The notes beneath the pieces were generated by a model. The model saw nothing but the letters and a program-made list of their open reading frames with translations. It was not told the origin of the DNA and ran no database searches. A stretch of DNA of 64,000 bases from Chloroflexota bacterium (GTDB lineage Bacteria; Chloroflexota; Anaerolineae; Anaerolineales; Villigracilaceae), in assembly GCA_016213105.1 (NCBI GenBank), contig JACRBN010000019.1, forward strand, positions 1 through 64,000, given 5' to 3'. Of this stretch, positions 17,233-24,492 are shown one piece after another (the stretch's first letter is position 1; each line of letters opens with the position of its first letter). The position numbers were made by a program, and so were the translations under genes.

Positions 17233-18300
17233 ATGAATTTTTCCCAGATCGCCTCGATCTTTGGCCTGCTTGGCATCCAACCGCCCCCGCGGCTGGTCCT
17301 GCTCGAAGCGCAGGCGCTCCGCCTGGCGCACGTCCCGCCAACCCCGCCCGATTGCGCCACCCTGCTGACCGGCATCGACTCGGCGGAACTGGCCGAGCAG
17401 GTCAGGACGGTGCTGCTGGCGGTGTATCCGAGGGAGCACGTGGTTCTGTCGGTGGCGGACGGTAGGAGGAGGGAGGAAACCGTGGGGGAATGGAATTCCG
17501 CGTCCGATTGCCTGTATGTTCCGCCGCTGGCCGAGGGGATGAGCTTCGAGGCCTTCCAGGAGATCGTCGCCCACCTGCGCGCGCCCGACGGCTGTCCCTG
17601 GGACCGTGAACAGACACACGCCACCCTGCGCAAGCATTTGATCGGCGAGGCGTATGAACTCCTGGATGTGATGGATCGCGACGATAAGGACGGCATGCGC
17701 GAGGAGTTTGGCGACCTGCTGCTCCAGATCATGCTCAATGCGCAAATCGCCAACGAGGCGGGCGACTTCAACGTTAACGCGGTGGTCAAGGGCATCTACG
17801 ACAAGATTATCCGCCGCCACCCGCATGTGTTTAGCGAGGTTGAGGTGGATGGGGTACATGGCGTCCTGCAAAACTGGGAGAAGCTGAAGGAGCAGGAACG
17901 GGGAAAGAAGAAGGATGGCAAGGGCCTGCTCGACGGCGTGCCCCTGTCCCTGCCCGCCCTGAACCAGGCCCAGGAGTACCAGGACCGCGCCGCGCGCGTG
18001 GGCTTCGACTGGCCCGAGATCGAAGGCGTGCTGGAGAAGATCCGCGAGGAAATCCGCGAGGTGCAGGAGGCTTCCGAACCCGATCACGTGGCCGAGGAAA
18101 TCGGCGATCTGATGTTCGCGCTGGTCAACCTGGCGCGCTGGAAAAAAGTGGATGCCGAGTCCGCCCTGCGCGGAACCAACCTAAAGTTCAGGACGCGTTT
18201 CGCGCACATCGAGGCGGGCGCAAAGGCCCAGGGCCGCAACCTGTCTGACCTGTCGCTGGATGAGATGGAAGCCCTGTGGCAGGAGGCCAAGCGGGCGTAG
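17233..18300 (+). CDS. mazG: MazG-family nucleoside triphosphate pyrophosphohydrolase with truncated methylase-like N-terminus
   Basis: 355 residues. Two MazG domains hydrolyse NTPs to NMPs. The first spans about 99-200 (FQEIVAHLRAPDGCPWDREQT, then EAYELLD and EEFGDLLLQ); the second about 235-350 (EIREVQEA, EEIGDLMFALVNLARW). The first ~95 residues resemble the tail of the tetrapyrrole-methylase domain of YabN-type fusions: a segment around YPREHVVLSV ends in the LYVPPL junction. The SAM-binding half of that domain is absent. AGGAG precedes the ATG. Confidence 0.9.
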   Translation: MNFSQIASIFGLLGIQPPPRLVLLEAQALRLAHVPPTPPDCATLLTGIDSAELAEQVRTVLLAVYPREHVVLSVADGRRREETVGEWNSASDCLYVPPLAEGMSFEAFQEIVAHLRAPDGCPWDREQTHATLRKHLIGEAYELLDVMDRDDKDGMREEFGDLLLQIMLNAQIANEAGDFNVNAVVKGIYDKIIRRHPHVFSEVEVDGVHGVLQNWEKLKEQERGKKKDGKGLLDGVPLSLPALNQAQEYQDRAARVGFDWPEIEGVLEKIREEIREVQEASEPDHVAEEIGDLMFALVNLARWKKVDAESALRGTNLKFRTRFAHIEAGAKAQGRNLSDLSLDEMEALWQEAKRA

Positions 18301-18338
18301 GGATGCATCCTAACAGGAGTGATAGGACGGGTCCGCGC

Positions 18339-18392
18339 CGAAGGACTTATAATTTTCCTGGGACCTGGAACCCATCCCCGGTCCTTCGTTTT
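18339..18392 (+). terminator. Possible terminator after mazG
   Basis: CGAAGGAC (18339-18346) pairs with GTCCTTCG (18381-18388), followed by TTTTGGG. A TATAAT at 18348-18353 lies inside the loop and could instead serve as the -10 of the next gene. The two readings are not exclusive. Confidence 0.4.
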
Positions 18393-18436
18393 GGGCAACA
18401 ACGGGATCAGTTTTGTTTTTGGGAGGGCATGATCGA

Positions 18437-19399
18437 ATGAGCGCACAGGGGAATCAACAGGAAGAAGAACTGACGCCCAAGCGGGATATTCCCGATGCCT
18501 GGGCGGGCAATGGGCTTTGTCCCATTTGCGGGGCGGGCGGATTTTCCGTGGTGCATCTGGCGGGATATGCCGATTACTTCGTTTGCAAGCATTGCGAGCT
18601 TTCCTTCGAGGTGGAGCAGGGCGGGAAACTGGTGCGTCTCAAACACATCCCCGATGACTATGACCAGGTGTACGACAAGCTGCGCTTTCGCTGGGTGGAA
18701 TTGTCGGCCGTGCGCACCCTGGCGTTGAAGGATCGTCCCTCCCTCGTCCCGCAGCAGCCCAAAGCGGAAGTGACCGCCCCCGCGCCGACGGTCTCCCTCA
18801 CGGACGATGAGGTGATGGAGCGCGCCATCAGCATGTATCGCCTGGGCAATCAGCCCAAAATGATCGAGGTCATTCTGCTGCAGGCGGGCGCGAAACCCGA
18901 ACAGGCGACGAAGGCCTTTGCCCGCCTGAAAGTCATGGAGGGGCAGACGGCGCAGAAGCAATCCGCGAAGTTTGTGTGGTTTGTGGCGGCCGCGATGGTT
19001 GTTGTCGTGGGGGCGCTGGGTGGTTTGTATTTCAGCGGATGGTTCGAGGAACGCAGGCAGGTGGCTGCGGCCACGACCGCAAAGCCCCCGCAGGAACTGC
19101 TCCTGAAGGAGGTGCAGAAGCAGCTGCCCGACTCGGCTGTCTACCAATCTGGGCCAGCCAAAAGCGGATGTCCGACCAGCGCGGCGGACGCCGCCCGCTT
19201 ATTCGGCGGGGAGGTGAGCGCCTGGGAGCACACCAGCCGGTATGCTTGGCAGTTGACCAGCACCGCGCAGATGGTGACATTAAAGGTTCCCGACGGGATG
19301 ACCGTGGCCTACTTCAAGAATCCGTCCCTGGAGTTTGTCAACGGCTACGGCCCGTTGACCATCACCAACGTCAACTTTGCCATGATCACGTGCGAGTGA
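18437..19399 (+). CDS. Zinc-ribbon membrane protein of unknown function
   Basis: 320 residues; family not recognised. An N-terminal zinc ribbon (C28-x2-C31 and C50-x2-C53) precedes a linker, a region with alternating charged helices, and one transmembrane segment at about residues 178-200 (FVWFVAAAMVVVVGALGGLY). The remaining ~120 residues would be outside and contain two Cys. The ATG at 18437 follows GGGAGG. It stands alone between mazG and a terminator. Confidence 0.7.
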   Translation: MSAQGNQQEEELTPKRDIPDAWAGNGLCPICGAGGFSVVHLAGYADYFVCKHCELSFEVEQGGKLVRLKHIPDDYDQVYDKLRFRWVELSAVRTLALKDRPSLVPQQPKAEVTAPAPTVSLTDDEVMERAISMYRLGNQPKMIEVILLQAGAKPEQATKAFARLKVMEGQTAQKQSAKFVWFVAAAMVVVVGALGGLYFSGWFEERRQVAAATTAKPPQELLLKEVQKQLPDSAVYQSGPAKSGCPTSAADAARLFGGEVSAWEHTSRYAWQLTSTAQMVTLKVPDGMTVAYFKNPSLEFVNGYGPLTITNVNFAMITCE

Positions 19400-19426
19400 T
19401 GCGCACATCGCTGATCGAATCGCAGC

Positions 19427-19460
19427 GCGGCGGACACAGAGTCCGCCGCACTTTTGTTTT
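19427..19460. terminator. Bidirectional terminator between convergent genes
   Basis: A 9-bp stem (19427-19435 with 19441-19449) with loop ACAGA, followed by ACTTTTGTTTT on the plus strand. It ends the zinc-ribbon gene and lies downstream of the minus-strand acetyltransferase. Confidence 0.75.
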
Positions 19461-19508
19461 CGGAGAGTCCGCAGCAGAACTTGCGAACTCCGCCTGGAAC
19501 TGGGATGG

Positions 19509-20051
19509 TTATGTTTTGTCCACAGGGCAGGCCATGAGATACTCGTCATAATAGCTGCCGTCGTAAAAGATGACCTGCGGTTCGACGCCATACGTTGTAA
19601 AGCCGCAGCGCTCGTAGCAGCGGATGGCGGGCTGATTGGCGGATACCACCGCCAGCTTGGCGATGGTGACCCCGTTGGCCCTTGCCCAATCCAGGCAGGC
19701 GCGGATCATGGCTTCGGCGATGCGCTGTCCGCGCCAGGTCGCGTTGACATACACGCCCCAAATCGTGGCGCTGTGTTTGATCTTGGGAGCCGCCGAACGA
19801 ACGATGCCTGTCATGCCGATCACGCTGCCTTCGTATTCGGCAAAGAACAGCGAAAGGCTTGGGTCAGGTTGCAGGCGTTCCACCCAATAGCTGTACGGCT
19901 GGGCGGCAATCACTTCGTAACTCTGCCCAAAGACGGTGGGGTGATTCTGCAGCGCCTCCAGCCGCAGGGCGCGATAATTATCCACGTCTGCCAGCGTGGC
20001 AGTGCGGATGAGTACATCCCCTTTGATAGTGTGGATGAGGGTCGGGGTCAT
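19509..20051 (-). CDS. GNAT-family N-acetyltransferase
   Basis: 180 residues. The acetyl-CoA binding motif A is seen as GVYVNATWRGQRIAEAMI (about residues 97-114), with flanking beta strands IGMTGIV and KLAVVSANQPAIRCYERCG typical of RimI-like GNATs. The substrate cannot be told. The ATG overlaps the stop codon of the upstream lipoprotein as ATGA, so the two are coupled. Confidence 0.85.
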   Translation of the reverse strand: MTPTLIHTIKGDVLIRTATLADVDNYRALRLEALQNHPTVFGQSYEVIAAQPYSYWVERLQPDPSLSLFFAEYEGSVIGMTGIVRSAAPKIKHSATIWGVYVNATWRGQRIAEAMIRACLDWARANGVTIAKLAVVSANQPAIRCYERCGFTTYGVEPQVIFYDGSYYDEYLMACPVDKT

Positions 20052-20677
20052 TGTCCGCAGGTGAAACGGTTGAGCGCTTCGTTGAAGAGCGCCTCGGGGG
20101 AGCCGCTGTCGGGGGTGTAGATCTTCCAGGCGAAGACGCGGTCGCCGCAGACCCAGCCACCGACGCCGCCGAAGGGCAGTAAGGGGGAGGCGTTGCTGCC
20201 GATGGAGGTGTACATCACGTTCATGTTGTGTACCAGTTTGGCGCTCATCTCGCCCGTGCGGGTGTCGTACGCGTCGTCCTGGATCAAGTTCATCAGGAAT
20301 TGCGGGTCGGTCGCTCCAGGCGCGGTCTGCCACAACACCTGAATGAACAGATTGGCGCTGTAGGCGGCCAACATCCCTTGCGCGTAGCCGCTGACATTGC
20401 CAGGGTTCTGCTGGGCGCTCACGTCGAAGAAGGCCATCTCGGGCGGGTGCCCGATGCAGAACTGGTACTCGCAGAACAGGCCGACCAGGCTGAAGGGAGT
20501 GGCGGTCGGGATGGGCAGGGGCATTTCCGAACGGGTGGGGGTTGGGATGGCGGCCAGGGTGGCGGCCACCGACTGTCGAATCTGGAGTTGGGGATCAGGC
20601 GTCGCTGTAGAGCCGCAGGCGGCCAGTAAAACGGAACCAGCCAACAGTCCAGCCAGGAATGGGTAAAGTTTTTTCAT
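20048..20677 (-). CDS. Lipoprotein of unknown function
   Basis: 209 residues with a signal peptide and lipobox LLAACG (Cys at residue 20). The mature part starts with a Thr/Pro-rich linker and contains four further Cys (around FCEYQFCIGH and near the C-terminus), which could form disulfides. No family recognised. A TATAAT on the minus strand (20690-20685) ends seven bases before the ATG and no ribosome-binding site is seen, suggesting a leaderless mRNA. Confidence 0.7.
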   Translation of the reverse strand: MKKLYPFLAGLLAGSVLLAACGSTATPDPQLQIRQSVAATLAAIPTPTRSEMPLPIPTATPFSLVGLFCEYQFCIGHPPEMAFFDVSAQQNPGNVSGYAQGMLAAYSANLFIQVLWQTAPGATDPQFLMNLIQDDAYDTRTGEMSAKLVHNMNVMYTSIGSNASPLLPFGGVGGWVCGDRVFAWKIYTPDSGSPEALFNEALNRFTCGQ

Positions 20678-20684
20678 GGGTGTG

Positions 20685-20690
20685 ATTATA
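20685..20690 (-). promoter_or_regulatory. -10 element of a likely leaderless promoter (lipoprotein-GNAT pair)
   Basis: Minus-strand TATAAT with seven bases to the ATG at 20677. This spacing would place the transcription start at or next to the A of the ATG. No clear -35 was found. Confidence 0.5.
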
Positions 20691-20698
20691 CAGTCAAA

Positions 20699-20732
20699 CG
20701 AAAAAGTGCCTGCATCCATATGCAGGCACTTT
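20699..20732 (-). terminator. Terminator of the nirK transcript
   Basis: A 13-bp perfect stem (20703-20715 with 20720-20732) and loop CCAT. Read on the minus strand it is followed by TTTCG. It lies directly after the nirK stop codon. Confidence 0.85.
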
Positions 20733-20746
20733 GCTATGAACCAGGA

Positions 20747-22591
20747 TTAATGTCCGCCGCCAGGAGTGATCACTCCGTCGAAGACATCCTTGTTGTCAGG
20801 GCCCTCCACGACAAGATAGGCCGCCAGTCCGCGCTGCATGCGGGAGAGGGCGTGATCCACGAGGATGTAGCGTCCAGGTACTTCGAGCTTGAACTCGACC
20901 ATGGTGGCGCCGCCAGGCGGGACGGTGGTGGTCTGCACGTCGGTCAACGGGTTGGACGTGAGCGAAGCCTGGTCGTACACACGATCGAAGATCTCGCCGA
21001 TGACGTGGAAAGAGGAGGTGAAGTTGGGGCCGCCGACGCCGAAGAAGATGCGCACGGTCTCACCGACCTGGGCCTTTAGGGAGTGGGCGTCGCTGGTCAG
21101 GCCCATGGACGCGCCGTTGAAGACGAAGTATTCGGGATCCTCGTTGAGCAGCTTGTCGGTATCGCGGGTGAGCTGGCCTGCAGTGCCGAAGGGCTGGGTG
21201 GTGTACAACTCGCCTTGCATGACGTAGAACTCGCGGTCGACGGGAGGCAGGCCGCCTTCGGGCTCGACCAGAATCATGCCGTACATGCCATTCGAGATGT
21301 GATCGGCCACCATTGGCGTGGCGCAATGGTAAACGTACAGGCCGACGTTGAGCGCCTGGAAGGTGAACATGGTCTCTTTGCCAGGCTTGGTCTGGGTGGC
21401 GACCGCGCCGCCGCCTGGGCCTGTCACCGCGTGGAAGTCGACAGAGTGTGCGTTGGCGCTGGTGATGCTGTTCTTGAGGTGCACTTCGACCGTATCCCCC
21501 ACTCGCACGCGGATGAAGGGGCCTGGCACGAGGCCGTTGAATGTCCAATAGGTGTAGGTGGTGCCGTCAGCCAGCATGCCCGAAACTTCCATGGTTTCCA
21601 AATCGATGCGGACATGCTCGGGGCCGCGCGCGCCGACCGACGGGGGAATGTCCATCGGATCGTGGACGATATCCACCGCATTCGCATCGGCTGGGCCTGC
21701 GGCTGCCGCGGGGGAGGAGGTCATGTTCATGTCTGACATGCCGCTCTGGACAGCGCTGACGTTTTCCACGCCCGAGCCGACGATGAATTTGCCTTCCATG
21801 CCTGCCTGGCGATGGCCTGGGATGGCGCAGTAGTAGGCGAAGGTGCCGTCGCGGTCGGGCATGAATTCGAGCGTGGTGCTGCTCCCCAGGCCGACTACAT
21901 CCTCAGATTGGGCGTTCGCGCCCTCGAAGAAAATATTGTGCTGGATGCCGTCCGCGCTGGTCAGCGTGATCTGGACGGTGTCGCCCGCGTTGGCTTTCAG
22001 GTCGGGATTGGCCTTGCCGTCGATGTCGCCGCCCTTGCCGAGGAAGACCATCCTGCCATCCTGCATGGCGGTGTCGAGCGCATACGCCACGGTCACGCCT
22101 GTGGGCTGGGCGCTGGGCGCGGAAGTGTCAGCGCTCACGCTCATGTCCATGCCAGTGGCTTCAGCCAGTGCGGGGACTTCGGCGTCGCCGACCAGCAGAT
22201 AACCCTGCATGCCCGCTTCGGCGTGGCCAGGGACGCTGTCCATGTAGACGAAGGCGCCGTCGCGGTCGGGGGCGGTAAAGGTTAGGGTTGTGACCTTGCC
22301 CTGTCCGCTGACGCGCTCGGTCTTGGCGTCCACATCGGGGAAGAAGATGTCGTGTTCGGCGCCCTCGCCGTTGATGAGGGTGATCGTGACTTCCTCGCCA
22401 GGCTGGACTTTGAGCGCGGGGTTGACCACGCCTTCGATGTCGCTGCCAACGCCGACAAAAACGAGCTGGCCGTCCTTCAGGGCAGTGGTCAGCACGTAAC
22501 CGCCCTGTTCACTGGTGGGTTTCGCGCCGCAGGCCGTCAGCAGCAGGACAGCCAGCAGGCAGATGCTTAAAATTTTGGAAATGGATTTCAT
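20747..22591 (-). CDS. nirK: Copper-containing nitrite reductase (NirK) with two extra N-terminal cupredoxin domains, lipid-anchored
   Basis: 614 residues; reduces nitrite to nitric oxide outside the cytoplasm. Lipobox LLTACG (Cys21). Cupredoxin 1 (about 30-135) has H80, H123 and M128, but D118 where the copper Cys should be. Cupredoxin 2 (about 165-272) has H218, C255, H260, M265. The NirK core (about 305-600) has type-1 ligands H382, C423, H431, M436, type-2 ligands H387, H422, H580, and catalytic D385 and H529. Assignments rest on motif comparison with known NirK. The start overlaps the stop of the DUF1858 gene (ATGA). Confidence 0.9.
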   Translation of the reverse strand: MKSISKILSICLLAVLLLTACGAKPTSEQGGYVLTTALKDGQLVFVGVGSDIEGVVNPALKVQPGEEVTITLINGEGAEHDIFFPDVDAKTERVSGQGKVTTLTFTAPDRDGAFVYMDSVPGHAEAGMQGYLLVGDAEVPALAEATGMDMSVSADTSAPSAQPTGVTVAYALDTAMQDGRMVFLGKGGDIDGKANPDLKANAGDTVQITLTSADGIQHNIFFEGANAQSEDVVGLGSSTTLEFMPDRDGTFAYYCAIPGHRQAGMEGKFIVGSGVENVSAVQSGMSDMNMTSSPAAAAGPADANAVDIVHDPMDIPPSVGARGPEHVRIDLETMEVSGMLADGTTYTYWTFNGLVPGPFIRVRVGDTVEVHLKNSITSANAHSVDFHAVTGPGGGAVATQTKPGKETMFTFQALNVGLYVYHCATPMVADHISNGMYGMILVEPEGGLPPVDREFYVMQGELYTTQPFGTAGQLTRDTDKLLNEDPEYFVFNGASMGLTSDAHSLKAQVGETVRIFFGVGGPNFTSSFHVIGEIFDRVYDQASLTSNPLTDVQTTTVPPGGATMVEFKLEVPGRYILVDHALSRMQRGLAAYLVVEGPDNKDVFDGVITPGGGH

Positions 22592-22821
22592 CGTTCGCTC
22601 CTTATTAAGAGGTTTGAGTCCTGGGTCGCCTTGCGCACAGCCTCCATCAGTGTCTCGGGCTGGATGTGGTAGGTGTCGGCCACATCCAGCAATGAGCAGA
22701 AGCGCGCCAGGTAACAGCCAATACAGGCCGTCTTGAACGCGCGGAACAGGCTGGCGGTTTCGGGCCAGTCGGTTAGCGTGTCATGCACGCTGGTGTGGAG
22801 TTGGGGCGGTGTGCGATCCAT
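22588..22821 (-). CDS. DUF1858-type small redox-disulfide protein
   Basis: 77 residues. The C-x2-C motif in ACIGCYLARFCSLLDVAD, the preceding WPETASLFRAF and the following IQPETLMEAVRKA match the DUF1858 fold found with hybrid-cluster and nitrogen-oxide genes. A third Cys follows six residues after the pair. Its stop codon overlaps the nirK start, so the two form one translational unit. No ribosome-binding site; TACAAC ends six bases before the ATG. Confidence 0.8.
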   Translation of the reverse strand: MDRTPPQLHTSVHDTLTDWPETASLFRAFKTACIGCYLARFCSLLDVADTYHIQPETLMEAVRKATQDSNLLIRSER

Positions 22822-22827
22822 GCACCA

Positions 22828-22870
22828 GTTGTACCCCCGCGGCGCAGGTTTGTCTTTGCGCTAGCGCAAA
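22828..22870 (-). promoter_or_regulatory. Leaderless promoter with Crp/Fnr-type palindrome at -41.5, upstream of DUF1858-nirK
   Basis: TTTGCGCTAGCGCAAA (22855-22870) is a perfect 16-bp palindrome with the 5-N4-5 half-site geometry of Crp/Fnr sites (TTGCG-N4-CGCAA). A minus-strand TACAAC (22833-22828) stands six bases before the ATG. If transcription starts at that A, the palindrome is centred at -41.5, the class II activator position. The Crp/Fnr gene lies immediately upstream. Confidence 0.65.
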
Positions 22871-23000
22871 TAGCGGATTGAAATTGTCTTATTTGATTTA
22901 ACCTTGCGAAGGTTTGGAATCAAAGGGACGCTTGGATGAAATCACGTAAAAGCTTGAAGAGAAGCATTACTTTATGGCAAAACCCTCGTAAGGTTCATGT

Positions 23001-23699
23001 TTAAGATTCATCCAACTCCTCGGCAATCTGTACGAGGCTGTGCGGTTTGCAGAGCACGACCCGCTCGCGGCCTGTTTCCACCAGGCCGTTTCGCTCCCAC
23101 TCAGCCAGCACGCGGCTGGCCGTGAAAATGGTGGTGCCAGACATCTCGGCCAGATCCTGACGGGTGAGGGCCAGCTCGATGTTCCCATCCGCGTTTTTGA
23201 GGCCCAGTTGGGCGGTCAGGCGCAGGATGGATCGGGCGATGCGGCGTTCCACTTTTTCGGTGGCCAGCTCACGGTACCGTTCCTGCATCTCCTGGATGTA
23301 GCCCGTCATCAGCTGCATCAGGTCGAAGGACAGGTGGGGACGGGTTTGCATCATTTCACGCCAAAAAGCGGATTCGATGGCCAGGGCGGTGCTGGCTTCC
23401 AGCGCCTGGGCCGTGGCGGGATAGATCGCATCTGCACGGACGGCGCCCAGCGCGCCGAACATCTGCCACTCGCTGATCGTTCGCAAGTTCACCTGCTGTC
23501 CCGCCGTACTGGATTGCATCAGCTTGGCGCGCCCCGCAACCAACACGTACAGGTATTTGGCGGGGTCGCCTTGAAAAAAGAAGAACCCGCCTTCTTCGAT
23601 GGAGCGCAGGATGCTGCGTTCGAGCAGCAATTTCAAGTCGTCGTCCGTGGCGTGCTGGAAGACGCTGACTTTGCGCAGGTCGGCGGGGAGGATGGTCAT
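23001..23699 (-). CDS. Crp/Fnr-family transcriptional regulator
   Basis: 232 residues: an N-terminal cyclic-nucleotide-binding-like beta-roll (about 10-120), a dimerisation helix and a C-terminal winged HTH (about 165-215). The HTH has LTRQDLAEMSGTTIFTASRV; the position that is Glu in Fnr and Crp recognition helices is Phe here, predicting a different site. No Fnr-type N-terminal Cys cluster, so no iron-sulfur oxygen sensing is evident. TAGAAT ends six bases before the ATG without a ribosome-binding site. Likely controls nirK. Confidence 0.9.
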   Translation of the reverse strand: MTILPADLRKVSVFQHATDDDLKLLLERSILRSIEEGGFFFFQGDPAKYLYVLVAGRAKLMQSSTAGQQVNLRTISEWQMFGALGAVRADAIYPATAQALEASTALAIESAFWREMMQTRPHLSFDLMQLMTGYIQEMQERYRELATEKVERRIARSILRLTAQLGLKNADGNIELALTRQDLAEMSGTTIFTASRVLAEWERNGLVETGRERVVLCKPHSLVQIAEELDES

Positions 23700-23705
23700 T
23701 GGGTA

Positions 23706-23711
23706 ATTCTA
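23706..23711 (-). promoter_or_regulatory. -10 element of a likely leaderless promoter for the Crp/Fnr gene
   Basis: Minus-strand TAGAAT, six bases before the ATG at 23699, with no Shine-Dalgarno sequence in between. It is divergent from the csoR promoter about 50 bases away. Confidence 0.45.
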
Positions 23712-23757
23712 CTCCGATTAGGACGAATTTCACCTTTCGCTTGTGACACTCCCTGAC

Positions 23758-23817
23758 TTGACAGTGCGGTGGGCGGTCGGGTATGATTTGTGAACCCATC
23801 CCCCCAGGGGGGGGTAA
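23758..23817 (+). promoter_or_regulatory. csoR promoter with C-tract/G-tract operator
   Basis: TTGACA (23758-23763), an 18-base spacer and TATGAT (23782-23787) form a good promoter. The predicted start (about 23794) lies in ACCCATCCCCCCAGGGGGGGG (in part, 23794-23814), a C-run/G-run dyad like those bound by CsoR repressors. Binding there would block initiation until copper is bound. Confidence 0.6.
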
Positions 23818-23857
23818 GAACCAAAGGATTGACGCGCTCAGAGAGATCGAGGTACCC

Positions 23858-24127
23858 ATGGAAAACGATAATTCGCTCCGCCGTTTGAAAACGATCGAAG
23901 GCCACCTGAAAGGCGTCATCCGCATGGTGGAGGAGGATGCCTACTGCATCGACGTCATCCGCCAGATCCAGGCGGTGGAGGCGGCCCTCAACAAGGTCAG
24001 TTCGCAGATTCTGGAGAACCACCTGAACTCGTGCGTGATCACCGCCATCCAGGGCGACGACCAGAAGGAACGCGAGCGCGTGCTGAAAGAGATCACCGAA
24101 GTGTTCGATATGGCCAATAAAGTGTAA
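23858..24127 (+). CDS. csoR: CsoR-type copper-sensing repressor
   Basis: 89 residues, all-helical DUF156 family. C30, H55 and C59 reproduce the Cys-x24-His-x3-Cys spacing of copper-sensing CsoR, supporting Cu(I) rather than Ni/Co or formaldehyde sensing. The start is the ATG giving MENDNSLRRLKTIEGHLKG; a longer upstream reading would include the operator. First gene of the copper cluster. Confidence 0.88.
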   Translation: MENDNSLRRLKTIEGHLKGVIRMVEEDAYCIDVIRQIQAVEAALNKVSSQILENHLNSCVITAIQGDDQKERERVLKEITEVFDMANKV

Positions 24128-24184
24128 TTCGCAGAACATGCGTGTCTCTGCTTAAACCAAATTCATTTCCAGGAGAAATAAACC

Positions 24185-24403
24185 ATGACTACCGTTACCT
24201 ACACCGTCCCCGCAATTTCCTGCGGACATTGCACCCACACCATCGAGACCGAAGTCGCCGAACTGGCTGGCGTTCAGTCTGTGAAGGCTGAGATCGACAC
24301 GAAGAAGGTTGTCATCACCTTCGATGCCCCCGCCGACGAGCAGAAGATCAAATCCCTGCTGGCGGAGATCAATTATCCTGCTGACGGGTTGATTGCCCTT
24401 TAG
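24185..24403 (+). CDS. copZ: CopZ-like copper chaperone (HMA domain)
   Basis: 72 residues, one ferredoxin-like HMA domain. The metal site is SCGHC (Cys13 and Cys16, C-x2-C) near the N-terminus. CAGGAGAAA precedes the ATG. It probably passes Cu(I) to CopA encoded next door. A palindromic dispersed repeat separates the two genes. Confidence 0.85.
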   Translation: MTTVTYTVPAISCGHCTHTIETEVAELAGVQSVKAEIDTKKVVITFDAPADEQKIKSLLAEINYPADGLIAL

Positions 24404-24408
24404 TTACC

Positions 24409-24481
24409 GTGTCATGCTGAGGAGCGAAGCGACGAAGAATCTCATGTTTAATGAGACCCTTCGCTCCGCTCAGGGTGACAC
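24409..24481. repeat. Dispersed palindromic repeat between copZ and copA
   Basis: GTGTCA (start) pairs with TGACAC (end), with inner CTGAG/CTCAG, GAGCGAAG/CTTCGCTC and CTCAT/ATGAG pairs around a GTTTA loop. The CTTCGCTCCGCTCAGGG arm recurs in the larger element near 33.8 kb, so this is a family of imperfect palindromes. Confidence 0.75.
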
Positions 24482-24492
24482 ATCATAAAACC

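Noticed and set aside
23356-23925. Minus-strand frame spanning the Crp/Fnr-csoR intergenic region
   Set aside because: It runs through both promoters and has no family sequence.
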